DNA from: Acidocella aminolytica 101 = DSM 11237
GTDB lineage: Bacteria > Pseudomonadota > Alphaproteobacteria > Acetobacterales > Acetobacteraceae
Assembly: GCF_900129125.1 (NCBI RefSeq)
Contig: NZ_FQVJ01000038.1
Coordinates: forward strand, 1-34,029
Length of the DNA: 34,029 bases
Direction: 5' to 3'
The translations under genes and the position numbers were made by a program. How positions within the stretch are numbered: position 1 is the first letter of the stretch; the number at the start of each line of letters is the position of its first letter. Shown here piece by piece: positions 15,846-24,483 of the stretch. Below the pieces are notes generated by a model. That model saw only the letters and a list, made by a program, of their open reading frames with translations. It made no database searches and was not told the origin of the DNA.

Positions 15846-16955
15846 CTAGTTTGCCTTGACAGCGAATGTGTGGGCCGGGTTCCAGGCTAGGCGCACCGTT
15901 TCGCCATGGGCAAGATCTTCGCTGCGGCCGGAATTTTGCGCATAAACGCTTAGCGGCCGCCCGGTTTTGCTTTCCATCATGTATTGGCGGCTGACACCAA
16001 GATAGACCGAGACGCCCGCCTTTGCCTCGATCATGTTCCAGCCTGGCTCAGCGTTTTCAGCTGGCGCCAGTACATGGAATTTTTCAGGCCGCACGCCGAT
16101 TTTGACGTCGTTGCCGGTGCCGGGCTGTAAGGCCGCGGCAGGCAGCGTCACCAGCGCGCCATCCTCTAGCTTGACCTGCACGGTATCAGCTTTGCGCTGT
16201 ACGATCGTGCCGGGAATTAGGTTCGATGCGCCAAGGAAGGAAGCAACGAATTCTGTTGCAGGATGGTCATAAACTTCGGCCGGGGTGCCCACCTGTTCAA
16301 TTTTGCCGTTATTCATCACCGCTAGCCGGTCGGACATGGCCATCGCTTCCTCCTGGTCGTGCGTGACGAACAAGAAGGTAATGCCGATTTCGCTTTGAAT
16401 CCGCTTCAGCTCGATCTGCATTTGCTTACGGAGCTTAAGGTCGAGCGCGCCCAAAGGTTCGTCCAGCAGCAGAAGTTTGGGCCGGTTCACCAGCGCGCGG
16501 GCGAGTGCTACGCGCTGCGCCTGGCCGCCGGAGATCTGCCCCGGTTTGCGTCTGGTGAATTTGGTAAGGTCCACAAGATCCAGCATCTCTTTGACGCGGG
16601 ATTCAATTTCAGCTTTTGGTAACCCCTTGCGCCGCAACCCGAAGGCGACATTCTCAAAAATATCGAGATGCGGAAACAGCGCGTAAGACTGAAACACCGT
16701 GTTCACATCGCGCTTGTAAGGCTGCTGGCGGCTGACATCCTCGCCGTCCAGATAAATTGCGCCGGAAGTTGGGTTTTCGAACCCGCCGATCATCGAAAGG
16801 GTGGTGGATTTGCCGCAGCCCGAGGGGCCGAGCAACGAGAAGAACTCGCCACCTTTGACGGTGAGGGAAATATTGTCAACAACAGTCAAGCCGCCAAACT
16901 GTTTTATGACGTTCTCCAGCCTGACATCATGGCGGTTGGAAGAGGGGGGGGTCAT
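15846..16955 (-). CDS. potA: Spermidine/putrescine-type ABC transporter ATP-binding protein, PotA-like
   Basis: The frame is open further upstream (to 17069), but ATG 16955 (MTPPSSNRHDVRLENVIKQF) has GGAG seven bases before it and gives the usual 369 residues. The ATPase domain has Walker A GPSGCGKST, Q-loop FQSYALFPHL, signature ISGGQAQRVALARAL, Walker B LLLLDEPLGALD and switch histidine FVTHDQEEA. A C-terminal TOBE domain follows (PGTIVQRKADTVQVKLEDG, KIGVRPEKFHVL). It heads the potADBC operon. The 275 bases upstream, before the cupin gene, contain no gene I can support and probably hold the promoter. Confidence 0.94.
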   Translation of the reverse strand: MTPPSSNRHDVRLENVIKQFGGLTVVDNISLTVKGGEFFSLLGPSGCGKSTTLSMIGGFENPTSGAIYLDGEDVSRQQPYKRDVNTVFQSYALFPHLDIFENVAFGLRRKGLPKAEIESRVKEMLDLVDLTKFTRRKPGQISGGQAQRVALARALVNRPKLLLLDEPLGALDLKLRKQMQIELKRIQSEIGITFLFVTHDQEEAMAMSDRLAVMNNGKIEQVGTPAEVYDHPATEFVASFLGASNLIPGTIVQRKADTVQVKLEDGALVTLPAAALQPGTGNDVKIGVRPEKFHVLAPAENAEPGWNMIEAKAGVSVYLGVSRQYMMESKTGRPLSVYAQNSGRSEDLAHGETVRLAWNPAHTFAVKAN

Positions 16956-17230
16956 GCAAAGGCTCCGGTTTTGAAAAAGGCGTGGTGAGCGGTTGGTGCG
17001 CCGCCGCCGCGTCTGTGAATTGCTATTCTTCTCGTCAGAACGTGGTGGCCCAGATGAAAAATGCGGCACACCAAACTATGGCACAGAAAAAGGGTGAAGG
17101 CTGCCAAGCCAGCAGCCGGTGGGGAAATGCCGCCATTCAAGGCGAGCCGTGCGACCTCAGCCGACAAGCGGCAAGCTCCTATATTCTTGTTCTTCTATCC
17201 GTTCCAAACCGAATACCTTTCCGGCTGTTA

Positions 17231-17578
17231 CTAACGAATCATATACAGTTTTTTCACAGTCTCATGCACTGTGCAAACGCCACGCCAATCTTTTGGAAAA
17301 AAAGCGGCGGTGTCGGGCGTGATTTCGATGGTCTCACCGGATTCATGCAAATAAGTCGCGCTTCCTTCCAGGAAGTGACAGAATTCATCACGCGTGACAT
17401 GGCAGGCCCACTTGCCGGGCGTGCAGGTCCATAGCCCACACTCGGATTCACCGTTTGGTCCCTTGTGGATGAGAAGCCCGGCGGTGGTGCTGGTGCCTTC
17501 GATCATGGACGGTATCACACCCCAATCCACCAGATCCGTCTGGGCGAGGGGGGCACGAAGATAAGGCGCGCTGGACAT
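17231..17578 (-). CDS. Small single-domain cupin protein
   Basis: This 115-residue protein has the short cupin layout seen in the DUF861/EutQ-like group: CGLWTCTPGKWACHVTRDEF, CHFLEGSATYLHESG, TPDTAAFFPKDWRG. The first cupin motif keeps a histidine (CHVTRDEFCHFLEG) and the second is weak. It sits upstream of and on the same strand as the pot operon, and downstream of a UGT-like gene. Comparable small cupins often accompany polyamine or amino-compound uptake and oxidation genes, where their role is undefined. No catalytic function can be stated. Only a weak GGA ribosome site precedes the ATG. Confidence 0.75.
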   Translation of the reverse strand: MSSAPYLRAPLAQTDLVDWGVIPSMIEGTSTTAGLLIHKGPNGESECGLWTCTPGKWACHVTRDEFCHFLEGSATYLHESGETIEITPDTAAFFPKDWRGVCTVHETVKKLYMIR

Positions 17579-17759
17579 CGGGGGTTCCGTTCAGATCAAA
17601 CAAACGTGAGGAAGACAGGCGCCAGAAACAGACGAGTCTGCTTCATAAAACTGAAGACAGAGCCGCCGCTTGACTGTGGAGCACAGACCGCTTGGCAGGG
17701 CGGGTACGTGACGGTGCGCGGCGCGGTTTGGGGAACCGTACCGGGTAAGGAAGAGTCAA

Positions 17760-19034
17760 TCATGATACAAGCTTATGCAGAATTCGTGCCGCTTTTTCCG
17801 GCCCATTATGCGCTTGCATGTGAGCAGCTGTTTTTGCCAGCCTGGCCTGCATGACACGATCTTCGATGCATATACGTAATTTTTTCTCAAGCTCCTCATT
17901 CGGCCAGTCATAGCGCGGCATTTTGAAGCCGTGCCCGGTTTCTTGCACGCGGGTTGCGTTATCGTGTCCGTCCCAGACATAGGGCATAATGATTGCTGGT
18001 TTGCCGAAATACAGACATTCTGTGAAGCTGTTATTGCCGCCATGGTGGATCACCGCATCCACCTGCGCGATGACGGAAGGCTGTGGAAACCAGCTGTCGA
18101 CGAGCACGTTCTCCGGCACATCGTCATAGGCGGCTTTGTAGTCGCCCACATTCACCAAAGCGCGATAGGGCAGGGTGCCAATGACCATGATGATGCGCTT
18201 TAATAGCTCTGTATCGCCAGCCCCCAGACTGCCGAAACTGACATAGAGCAGCGGCTTATCGTTGTTGCGGGGGAAGGATGGGATCTCGTATGGCTTTTCC
18301 TGGCGCACACAACCTTCGAGATATTGAAAGCGTTGCGGGTCCAGGGGGTGGCGGCGCTGAAAGGCCACGGGCTCAGGGTAGAGCAGAAGATTCATGTAAG
18401 GCGAGGTCTCAAAGAATTGCCCGGTTGGGTAAGGTGTCTCGTTACAATCTGTTAAAAAATTGTTGAATTCAGCATGGATCGGCGCAATGACCTCGTTGAA
18501 CTGCGCCCGGAAGGCGGCATGGCAGGCAAGGTCTTTTTCACCGCAACCGGATAAGTGTGGGGGAATGTCCGGGTCCTCGATCTCGTTCTCGGAACAGGAG
18601 ATGATCCGCACCCATGGTTTGCCGAATTGTTTGATCGCAGGAAACAGAATTACATTATCCACACAGATTATGTTCGGATTTATCTCCGACAGTACGCCGG
18701 GCAGGTCTTTTTGTGCCCATTTGGCGCTGTCTACGATCGCGGTCCAGCAATCCTTCACGTAATTATCGATCTGATCGTACGGGGACTTACGAAAATTCGG
18801 AATGTGGCCGTTGATAAAATCTTCCCAGAATTTCGCCATCTGCTCGGGCGGCATAGGGGCCGAGAGATGAATCGGATGCGCCTCAAAACCATAGCCTTCA
18901 TAGACCGGGACAAAGCCCGGGTCAGACAGAAAAACCGGCCGATGGCCCAACTTGGCTACAGCCTGCGCGATGCCAACTGAGTTGAGCGCGGGACCAAAAG
19001 CAGCCTCTGGGAAAAACGCGATGGTTTTTGGCAT
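17760..19034 (-). CDS. UGT/MGT-like (GT1 family) glycosyltransferase
   Basis: This 424-residue GT-B enzyme starts at ATG 19034 (MPKTIAFFPEAAFGPALNS). The frame is open upstream to 19316, but that part overlaps the divergent aldehyde dehydrogenase. The N-terminal domain has the acceptor-side Rossmann pattern (GIAQAVAKLGHRPVFLSD). The C-terminal domain has LLYVSFGSLGAGD, the WFPQPSVIAQVDAVIHHGG block, and NSFTECLYFGKPAIIMP with WDGHDNATRV, matching the UDP-sugar-binding signature of UGT and antibiotic glycosyltransferases. These transfer a sugar to small molecules. Its position between an aldehyde dehydrogenase and the cupin-pot genes suggests an amine-related acceptor, but this is only inference. 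Its base composition looks visibly less GC-rich than that of its neighbours. Confidence 0.82.
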   Translation of the reverse strand: MPKTIAFFPEAAFGPALNSVGIAQAVAKLGHRPVFLSDPGFVPVYEGYGFEAHPIHLSAPMPPEQMAKFWEDFINGHIPNFRKSPYDQIDNYVKDCWTAIVDSAKWAQKDLPGVLSEINPNIICVDNVILFPAIKQFGKPWVRIISCSENEIEDPDIPPHLSGCGEKDLACHAAFRAQFNEVIAPIHAEFNNFLTDCNETPYPTGQFFETSPYMNLLLYPEPVAFQRRHPLDPQRFQYLEGCVRQEKPYEIPSFPRNNDKPLLYVSFGSLGAGDTELLKRIIMVIGTLPYRALVNVGDYKAAYDDVPENVLVDSWFPQPSVIAQVDAVIHHGGNNSFTECLYFGKPAIIMPYVWDGHDNATRVQETGHGFKMPRYDWPNEELEKKLRICIEDRVMQARLAKTAAHMQAHNGPEKAARILHKLVS

Positions 19035-19136
19035 ACAAACCTTATTGATTGGACGTGGGGGAAAACCTACGATTAAAAAAATAAACACGTCAACCGCTAA
19101 TTTTGTGGGCAAAGGTACTGATGCAAAGGATTTTAG
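19035..19136. promoter_or_regulatory. Divergent control region between UGT-like gene and aldehyde dehydrogenase
   Basis: These 102 bases are AT-rich (including TTAAAAAAATAAA) between two GC-rich genes transcribed outward, so both promoters should lie here. I do not see a clear paired -35/-10 or a convincing operator palindrome. The + strand gene start is marked by AAAGGA seven bases before ATG 19137. Confidence 0.4.
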
Positions 19137-20639
19137 ATGTTTGACTGCTTCGGCCCCGTCTATTTTTCCGGCAGTTGGCGCCCGGCTAAGGGGCAAATGC
19201 TGACTGTGACTGACCCCGCAACGCTGGCCGAGGTGGGAAGAATCGCCGAGACCACAATGGCTGAACGTGAGGCCGCGCTGGATGCCGCGCGTGTCGCCCA
19301 GCGTACCTGGGCACAACTGGACGCGAAAAGCCGGGCGGCCGCGCTACATAAGGTCGCCAACCGGATTGAGGCGGCTGATTTGCGACGCTGTGCTGAATTG
19401 ATGTGCAGGGAAATGGGAAAGACCTATCCGGATGCCATTGGTGAGTTGGCCAACTGCGCGGGCGTGTTCCGGTATTTCGCGGAAATGGCCCGGGATGAGG
19501 CAGGCAAGGTGGCGGGCTCGACCCAGGCGGGCAGTTTTCAGTTTGCGCGGTATGAGCCGTTAGGGTTGTCTGTCCATATCATGCCGTTCAACTTTCCCGT
19601 GCTGCTGATGTGCTGGACGGTTGCGGCCTCACTAGCGTCGGGGAATGGCTGCATCGTTAAACCCGCTTTGGCGGCGACACTTTCCACTCTGGAATTCATG
19701 GGCGTTTTCGCCGACTTGCCAGCGGGGCTGATGGCCTGTTTGCCCGGCGGCGCCGAGTTGGCAGTGGCGCTGATTGAAAGCCCCAAGACCAATGCCGTGG
19801 CGTTCACGGGGTCAGTTTCGGCGGGGCGGGCAGTGGCGATGGCGGCGGCGGCGCAGATGAAACCGGCGGTAATCGAGGCTGGCGGGTCGGACCCGTTGAT
19901 TGTCACGGCGCTGGCGCCGCTGGAGGTTGCGGCGGCGGGGGCGGTGACGGCCGCGTTTCATCTCACTGGGCAGGTTTGCACCTCTGCCGAGCGGCTATTT
20001 GTGGAGACGCCGGTGCATGATGAATTTCTACGCCTGTTCGCGACAAAAACCCGTGCGCTGCGAATCGGCAATGGGCTGAAAAAATCCGAGATCGGCCCGC
20101 TGGTCTCCGAAGCCGCGCGGGAGAAGGTGATACGGCTGGTGGCCGAGGCCAAGGCCAAAGGGGCAGACGTGTTGACCGGCGGACGGATTCCACCGTCCGA
20201 GCCGGTGGGCTGGTTCTATGAACCGACCATTCTCACCGGTTGCACTCCAGATATGGCAATTATGCGGGAAGAATGTTTTGGCCCTGTGGCCGCCGTGATG
20301 AAGGTGGAAAGTCTGGGTGAGGCGATTACGCACGCGAATGATACGCCCTTTGGGCTGGGGGCCTCTATCTTCACCACATCGCTGGAGGAAGCGATGGAAG
20401 CGGCTGAACGGCTGGAGGCCGGAATGGTTTGGGTGAACAATCCGCTGATTGATAATGACGCGCTGCCTTTTGGCGGCTGGAAGCAATCCGGGCTGGGACG
20501 GGAGCTTTCAAGGCTTGGGCTGGACACGTTCAGGCGCAGCAAGATGGTGGTGATTGACCATAAGCCCAGGATTCAGGGCTGGTGGTATCCTTACCCGGAC
20601 GAATGGTTTTATGAGACCGAGGGGCGCAAACATAGCTGA
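19137..20639 (+). CDS. Aldehyde dehydrogenase (NAD(P)-dependent, ALDH superfamily)
   Basis: This 500-residue enzyme oxidises an aldehyde to the carboxylate. Motifs in order are HIMPFNFPVLLMCWTVA (the usual PWNFP position), FTGSVSAGRAVA for the nucleotide site, IEAGGSDPLIV with the general-base Glu near 247, and GQVCTSAERLFV with the nucleophile Cys near 281. EECFGPVAAVMK and LPFGGWKQSGLGRE follow. All key residues are present, though the common ELGGK is EAGGS. The start has AAAGGA upstream. It diverges from the UGT-like gene next to the polyamine transporter, so an aminoaldehyde such as 4-aminobutanal is a reasonable but unproven substrate. Succinate-semialdehyde is another. Confidence 0.92.
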   Translation: MFDCFGPVYFSGSWRPAKGQMLTVTDPATLAEVGRIAETTMAEREAALDAARVAQRTWAQLDAKSRAAALHKVANRIEAADLRRCAELMCREMGKTYPDAIGELANCAGVFRYFAEMARDEAGKVAGSTQAGSFQFARYEPLGLSVHIMPFNFPVLLMCWTVAASLASGNGCIVKPALAATLSTLEFMGVFADLPAGLMACLPGGAELAVALIESPKTNAVAFTGSVSAGRAVAMAAAAQMKPAVIEAGGSDPLIVTALAPLEVAAAGAVTAAFHLTGQVCTSAERLFVETPVHDEFLRLFATKTRALRIGNGLKKSEIGPLVSEAAREKVIRLVAEAKAKGADVLTGGRIPPSEPVGWFYEPTILTGCTPDMAIMREECFGPVAAVMKVESLGEAITHANDTPFGLGASIFTTSLEEAMEAAERLEAGMVWVNNPLIDNDALPFGGWKQSGLGRELSRLGLDTFRRSKMVVIDHKPRIQGWWYPYPDEWFYETEGRKHS

Positions 20640-20749
20640 AGAATAAGTAGTCTGTTTAATTCTATAGTAGAACAGCTGTCCTTTATCAGGGGCCGATTAA
20701 GGGTTCGTTAAGGCTGCCATCGCACAATTCCCAACATAGTTTAAGCGGC

Positions 20750-22831
20750 ATGGGAGAGTTGCAGGTGGGGCCTTTTGACTTGCCAAGGCTGCTGCTATGG
20801 GCAAGCCAATTCAGTGTGATTTTAGTGGCGCTGGCTTTGGGCCTGTGCCTCATAGGATCCTATGCGGTGATGATCTTGCTGCGGCGTGCTGTTACGCTGC
20901 GTGGGTTGCGTCGTGTTGGGTGGTTTTTGGCCTTATGCCTTAGCTTTGGGGCGGATGTCTGGGCGACCCATTTCATCGCCATGCTGGCGTTCGACCCCGG
21001 TATCCCGATTTTTTATAATGCGTTGCGCACGGTGCTTTCCATCATCGTGGCCATTCTGGCGGCGATGCCGGCCTTTGCGTTGCTGATCTGGCGGTGGAAC
21101 ACGCGTTATATTTGGGCGTTGTCCGGCGTAATCTTGGGCGGCGCAATCGCGGCGATGCATTTTGTCGGCATGTCGGCGATGGAGCTGTGCGGCAGCTTCA
21201 GCTATAAGTCCTCTCTGGTGGTGGCTAGTATCATCATGGGGTGTGTGTTTGCCGCGCTCGCCTTGCGGGCCAAGATACGTGCCAGAACAGAGCGCCCGGT
21301 GCAGGCCTGTCTGATGCTGGCCGCCAGCATTTGCGGGTTACATTTTACTGCCATGGCCGGGCTGGTGCTGTCGCCGCAGCAGGGGGGCCAGGCAATCTCT
21401 TTCGCGGGTGCCAATAAAGGAAGTCTGGCGATTGCCATTGCTGGCGTGAGTTTGCTGCTGCTCATTACGCTGCTGATCAGCGCCACGGCGGATGTGAAAT
21501 TGGCGGAACGCGAGCAGGAGGCCAAGCGCCTTTGGCATTTGGCCCGGCATGATGATCTGACGGGGCTGCTAAATCGCCGGGGGTTGTACGAACAGCTCGA
21601 CAAGCTAGCGGAAAAGCCAGGCGCATACCCCATGTTGCTGAGCATCGGTCTGGAGCGGCTGAAGTCTGTGAATGATTTATTCGGGCGGGAACTGGTGGAG
21701 CAGCTTTTCTGCCAAGCCGCCCAGCGATTGCTAACGCTGCTGCAAGAGAAAGATGTACTGGCCTTGCCGGGGGGCGATGAGTTTGTGGTGCTGCGGGCAG
21801 AGGCGCCGTCTGTTGAGGCGGCCTCCTTCTTTGCCCAGGAGGTTGTGGCTTTGTTGTCCGCGCCCTTTGTGGTGGAGGGCGTGACAATGCAGATTGGCGC
21901 TTCCGTCGGCCTGGTCTGTGGCGAGGAGGCTAAGAAAGGCGCGGAAACGTTGCTGAACGCGGCGGATATCGCGTTGCGTGAGGCCAAGGCCGCGGGGGGC
22001 GGGCAGGTGTGCTTGTTTACGCCCGAAATGAGCGCCCGGCTGCTGCGCTGCCATCAACTTGAACAGGAGTTCCAGAACGCTCTGCATAAGCGTGAGGTGC
22101 TGCTGTTTTTTCAGCCTTTGTATGATTGTGGCGGATTGCAGTTGCGGGGGTTTGAAGCGCTGGCCCGGTGGCAGCATCCGATACGTGGCTTGATCGGGCC
22201 GGATGAGTTTATTCCGCTTGCGGAGGCTGGCGGCATGATTAACGCTTTGGGTGATTATGTGTTGGAGGAAGCGTGCCGCGCCGCGCTTACCTGGCCTAAT
22301 GACCTGCGCGTGGCGGTTAATCTCTCCCCCATTCAGCTAAAAGACCCCGCTTTGCCGGAGCGGGTGCACGCGGCGCTTGTCCGCAGTGGCTTGGCCCCAT
22401 GCCGGTTGGAGTTGGAGCTAACGGAAGGGGCGATGCTGGAGCAGACCGGTCAGGTGCAGGCCGCTCTAGCGGCTCTGAAGACCCTGGGGGTGGGGTTGGC
22501 GATTGATGATTTCGGGACGGGATATTCCAGCCTGAGCTATCTGCATCGTTTCTCGTTCGAACGGCTGAAGATTGATAAATCCTTTACCCGCGAGATTGCC
22601 GCCAGCCAGGATGCCCAGATTGTCACCCGGGCGATTATTGGGCTGGGCGCGGCGTTAGGGATGGCGGTGCTGGCGGAAGGGGTGGAAACAGAGGCGCAGT
22701 TGAATATTCTGCGCAAGGCTGGGTGCGGGCAGGTTCAAGGCTTTCTACTGGGACGGCCGATGCCGGAAGCGGATGTCGGCCCCTTGCTGGCCCGGGTTGC
22801 TTGTACGGGCGGCAGGGCTGTTCCCGCCTGA
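20750..22831 (+). CDS. MHYT-GGDEF-EAL cyclic-di-GMP protein
   Basis: This 693-residue membrane protein has three modules. Residues ~15-240 form an MHYT sensor of about seven helices with three repeats (ATHFIAMLAF, AAMHFVGMSAM, LHFTAMAG), proposed in the family to bind a metal and sense gases. Residues ~260-420 are GGDEF: DDLTGLLNRRG and PGGDEFVVL are intact. However, the metal-binding DLD position reads SIGLERLK, and the RxxD inhibitory site is QEKD, so cyclase activity is doubtful. Residues ~430-680 are EAL, with FEALARWQHP, VAVNLSPIQL, ELTEG, IDDFGTGYSS, KIDKSF and LAEGVETEAQ all retained, so phosphodiesterase activity is likely. It would lower cyclic-di-GMP. It has no obvious operon partner. 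Confidence 0.93.
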   Translation: MGELQVGPFDLPRLLLWASQFSVILVALALGLCLIGSYAVMILLRRAVTLRGLRRVGWFLALCLSFGADVWATHFIAMLAFDPGIPIFYNALRTVLSIIVAILAAMPAFALLIWRWNTRYIWALSGVILGGAIAAMHFVGMSAMELCGSFSYKSSLVVASIIMGCVFAALALRAKIRARTERPVQACLMLAASICGLHFTAMAGLVLSPQQGGQAISFAGANKGSLAIAIAGVSLLLLITLLISATADVKLAEREQEAKRLWHLARHDDLTGLLNRRGLYEQLDKLAEKPGAYPMLLSIGLERLKSVNDLFGRELVEQLFCQAAQRLLTLLQEKDVLALPGGDEFVVLRAEAPSVEAASFFAQEVVALLSAPFVVEGVTMQIGASVGLVCGEEAKKGAETLLNAADIALREAKAAGGGQVCLFTPEMSARLLRCHQLEQEFQNALHKREVLLFFQPLYDCGGLQLRGFEALARWQHPIRGLIGPDEFIPLAEAGGMINALGDYVLEEACRAALTWPNDLRVAVNLSPIQLKDPALPERVHAALVRSGLAPCRLELELTEGAMLEQTGQVQAALAALKTLGVGLAIDDFGTGYSSLSYLHRFSFERLKIDKSFTREIAASQDAQIVTRAIIGLGAALGMAVLAEGVETEAQLNILRKAGCGQVQGFLLGRPMPEADVGPLLARVACTGGRAVPA

Positions 22832-22915
22832 GAAGGTCTGACGGTTATAGTGAGGTGGATGTGTGGGGGTAATTATGCTTGAACCATAAGACTCGCCAAT
22901 AGTCAGAGAACGTCC

Positions 22916-23854
22916 ATGCCACACCTGCTCTCTCTTGTTGTGCCGTTTTATAACGAGGAGGATGGTGTTGCGGCCTTAGCGTCTGCTGTGCTCCCAATTC
23001 TGGAATCCATACCGGAATCGGAATGGGAAATTATCTGTGTGGATGATGGTAGCCGCGATGCTACGTTGGCTGCGCTTCTGGCTCTTGCGCGGAAGGATGC
23101 GCGGTTCAAAGTGGTGGAATTATCACGAAATTTCGGCAAGGAAGCCGCGATGACCGCCGGACTGGATGCTGCGCGCGGCGCGGCTGTGATACCGATGGAT
23201 GCGGATCTTCAGGACCCACCGGAATTGATAAAGAAGATGGTTGCGGCTTGGCATGAAGGGGCCGAAGTGGTTTTGGCGCGTCGGGTGGACCGTTCAACGG
23301 ACGGTGCGCTCAAGCGCGCCACAGCGGCGATGTTTTATAAATTAAACAGCCGCATTTCGAATATCGATTTGCCCGAGAATGTTGGAGATTTCCGGCTGAT
23401 GGACCGCGCTGTGGTGGAGGCCTTGAAAATGTTGCCCGAACGGCAACGTTTCATGAAAGGGATGTTTGCGTGGCTGGGCTTCAAAACCGTGACACTGGAT
23501 TATAAGCGCCCGCCGCGTGCTGCGGGGAAAAGTAAATTTTCGGGGTTCCGCCTATGGAATTTCGCTCTGGAGGGGTTCACCAGCTTTTCCACGGCGCCGT
23601 TGAAAATCTGGACTTATCTGGGAGCGTTGGGTGCGGTTGTGGCGTTGGCTTATGCATTGTTCATTGTGGTGAAGACGGTTTTGTTTGGTAATACCGTGCC
23701 GGGATATGCCTCAATTTTTGTGGCGGTGACGTTTTTTGGCAGCGTGCAACTTATCAGTATCGGAGTGTTGGGCGAATATATAGGCCGTATCTATATAGAA
23801 ACGAAGCGGAGGCCGGTTTATCTGGTACGCGGGAAGCACGGGTTTGAGGAGTAA
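22916..23854 (+). CDS. Polyprenyl-phosphate glycosyltransferase (GtrB/DPM1-like GT2)
   Basis: This 312-residue protein has an N-terminal GT2 domain (SLVVPFYNEEDGVAALA, IICVDDGSRDAT, VELSRNFGKEAAMTAG). MDADLQDPPELI carries the metal-binding DxD. GDFRLMDR and ERQRFMKGMFAWLGF follow. Two C-terminal membrane helices follow (IWTYLGALGAVVALAYALFI and YASIFVAVTFFGSVQLISIG), then the GEYIGRIYIETKRRPVY end typical of GtrB, ArnC and DPM1-like enzymes. Such enzymes charge undecaprenyl phosphate with a sugar on the cytoplasmic face for later transfer to O-antigen, lipid A or teichoic polymers. No flippase or second transferase is adjacent, so the sugar is unknown. Confidence 0.92.
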   Translation: MPHLLSLVVPFYNEEDGVAALASAVLPILESIPESEWEIICVDDGSRDATLAALLALARKDARFKVVELSRNFGKEAAMTAGLDAARGAAVIPMDADLQDPPELIKKMVAAWHEGAEVVLARRVDRSTDGALKRATAAMFYKLNSRISNIDLPENVGDFRLMDRAVVEALKMLPERQRFMKGMFAWLGFKTVTLDYKRPPRAAGKSKFSGFRLWNFALEGFTSFSTAPLKIWTYLGALGAVVALAYALFIVVKTVLFGNTVPGYASIFVAVTFFGSVQLISIGVLGEYIGRIYIETKRRPVYLVRGKHGFEE

Positions 23855-23924
23855 ATAAGCAGATTTTGTGAGCCAGCCAATTGGTTTAGAAATCAGAATA
23901 AACTACATTATCGGCATTTTGGCG

Positions 23925-24416
23925 TTAAAACACGCCCAACGCCAATCCGGCGGCGAGGGCTTGGCCTAGTTCCTCGCAGCGGGTCAGGCTGGCGGCGGGC
24001 CAGTGTTTGGGGGCGAGGATAGCGTGTGGTGTTTGGGCGCCATTGCGCAGGATCAGCGGCTCGGCCACGGCGCGCAGGCGCCAGCCAGTGGCGATTCGGG
24101 CCATTTGCCGAGCGGCGTTGGTGCCGTCGGTTCCGGCACAGATCATCGCGGCGTAAGGGCGCCCCTCAATCTGGCCGAGCAGCGGATAATAACAGCGATC
24201 GAAAAAATCTTTCATGAGTCCCGCCATGGCGGCCAGCATCTCCGGCGTGGCGAATAAATAGCCGTCAGCTTCCCGCATGTCGCGCGGTCCGGCTTCGAGC
24301 GCGGTCAGGTGGCGTATTTCCACGCTGGCTTCCTGGGCGGCAGCTTGCTCCGCAGCTTCGGCCATCTGCGCAGTGCCGCCGGTGAGGCTGTAGTGAACAA
24401 TCAGCAGGCGCTTCAT
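23925..24416 (-). CDS. Flavodoxin-like / NAD(P)H-dependent FMN oxidoreductase family protein
   Basis: The start is taken at ATG 24416 (MKRLLIVHYSLTGGTAQMAE) rather than the upstream in-frame ATG at 24440, giving 163 residues. The first beta strand and SLTGGTAQ loop match the FMN phosphate site of flavodoxin-fold proteins. DGYLFATPEMLAAMAGLMKDFFDRCYY is the region seen in the NADPH-dependent FMN reductase/flavodoxin-like family, and AAMICAGTDGTN follows as the second FMN loop. It probably binds FMN and acts in electron transfer or quinone/small-molecule reduction. It is convergent with the GtrB-like gene and divergent from the lipoprotein gene. No partner is evident. Confidence 0.82.
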   Translation of the reverse strand: MKRLLIVHYSLTGGTAQMAEAAEQAAAQEASVEIRHLTALEAGPRDMREADGYLFATPEMLAAMAGLMKDFFDRCYYPLLGQIEGRPYAAMICAGTDGTNAARQMARIATGWRLRAVAEPLILRNGAQTPHAILAPKHWPAASLTRCEELGQALAAGLALGVF

Positions 24417-24483
24417 GCCTTGTATCCTGCCCGCGCGCATTAAAATGGAAAAGCCCCGCGTGACGGGAAGATGGAGCTAGGCT

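Noticed and set aside
16955-17069. Longer potA start upstream of ATG 16955
   Set aside because: The added residues are non-conserved and basic/Ser-rich, and the GGAG site supports the inner ATG.
23905-23945. GGCGT/ACGCC hairpin between the convergent GtrB-like and flavodoxin-like genes
   Set aside because: It has a five-base stem that overlaps the coding end, so it is too weak to call.
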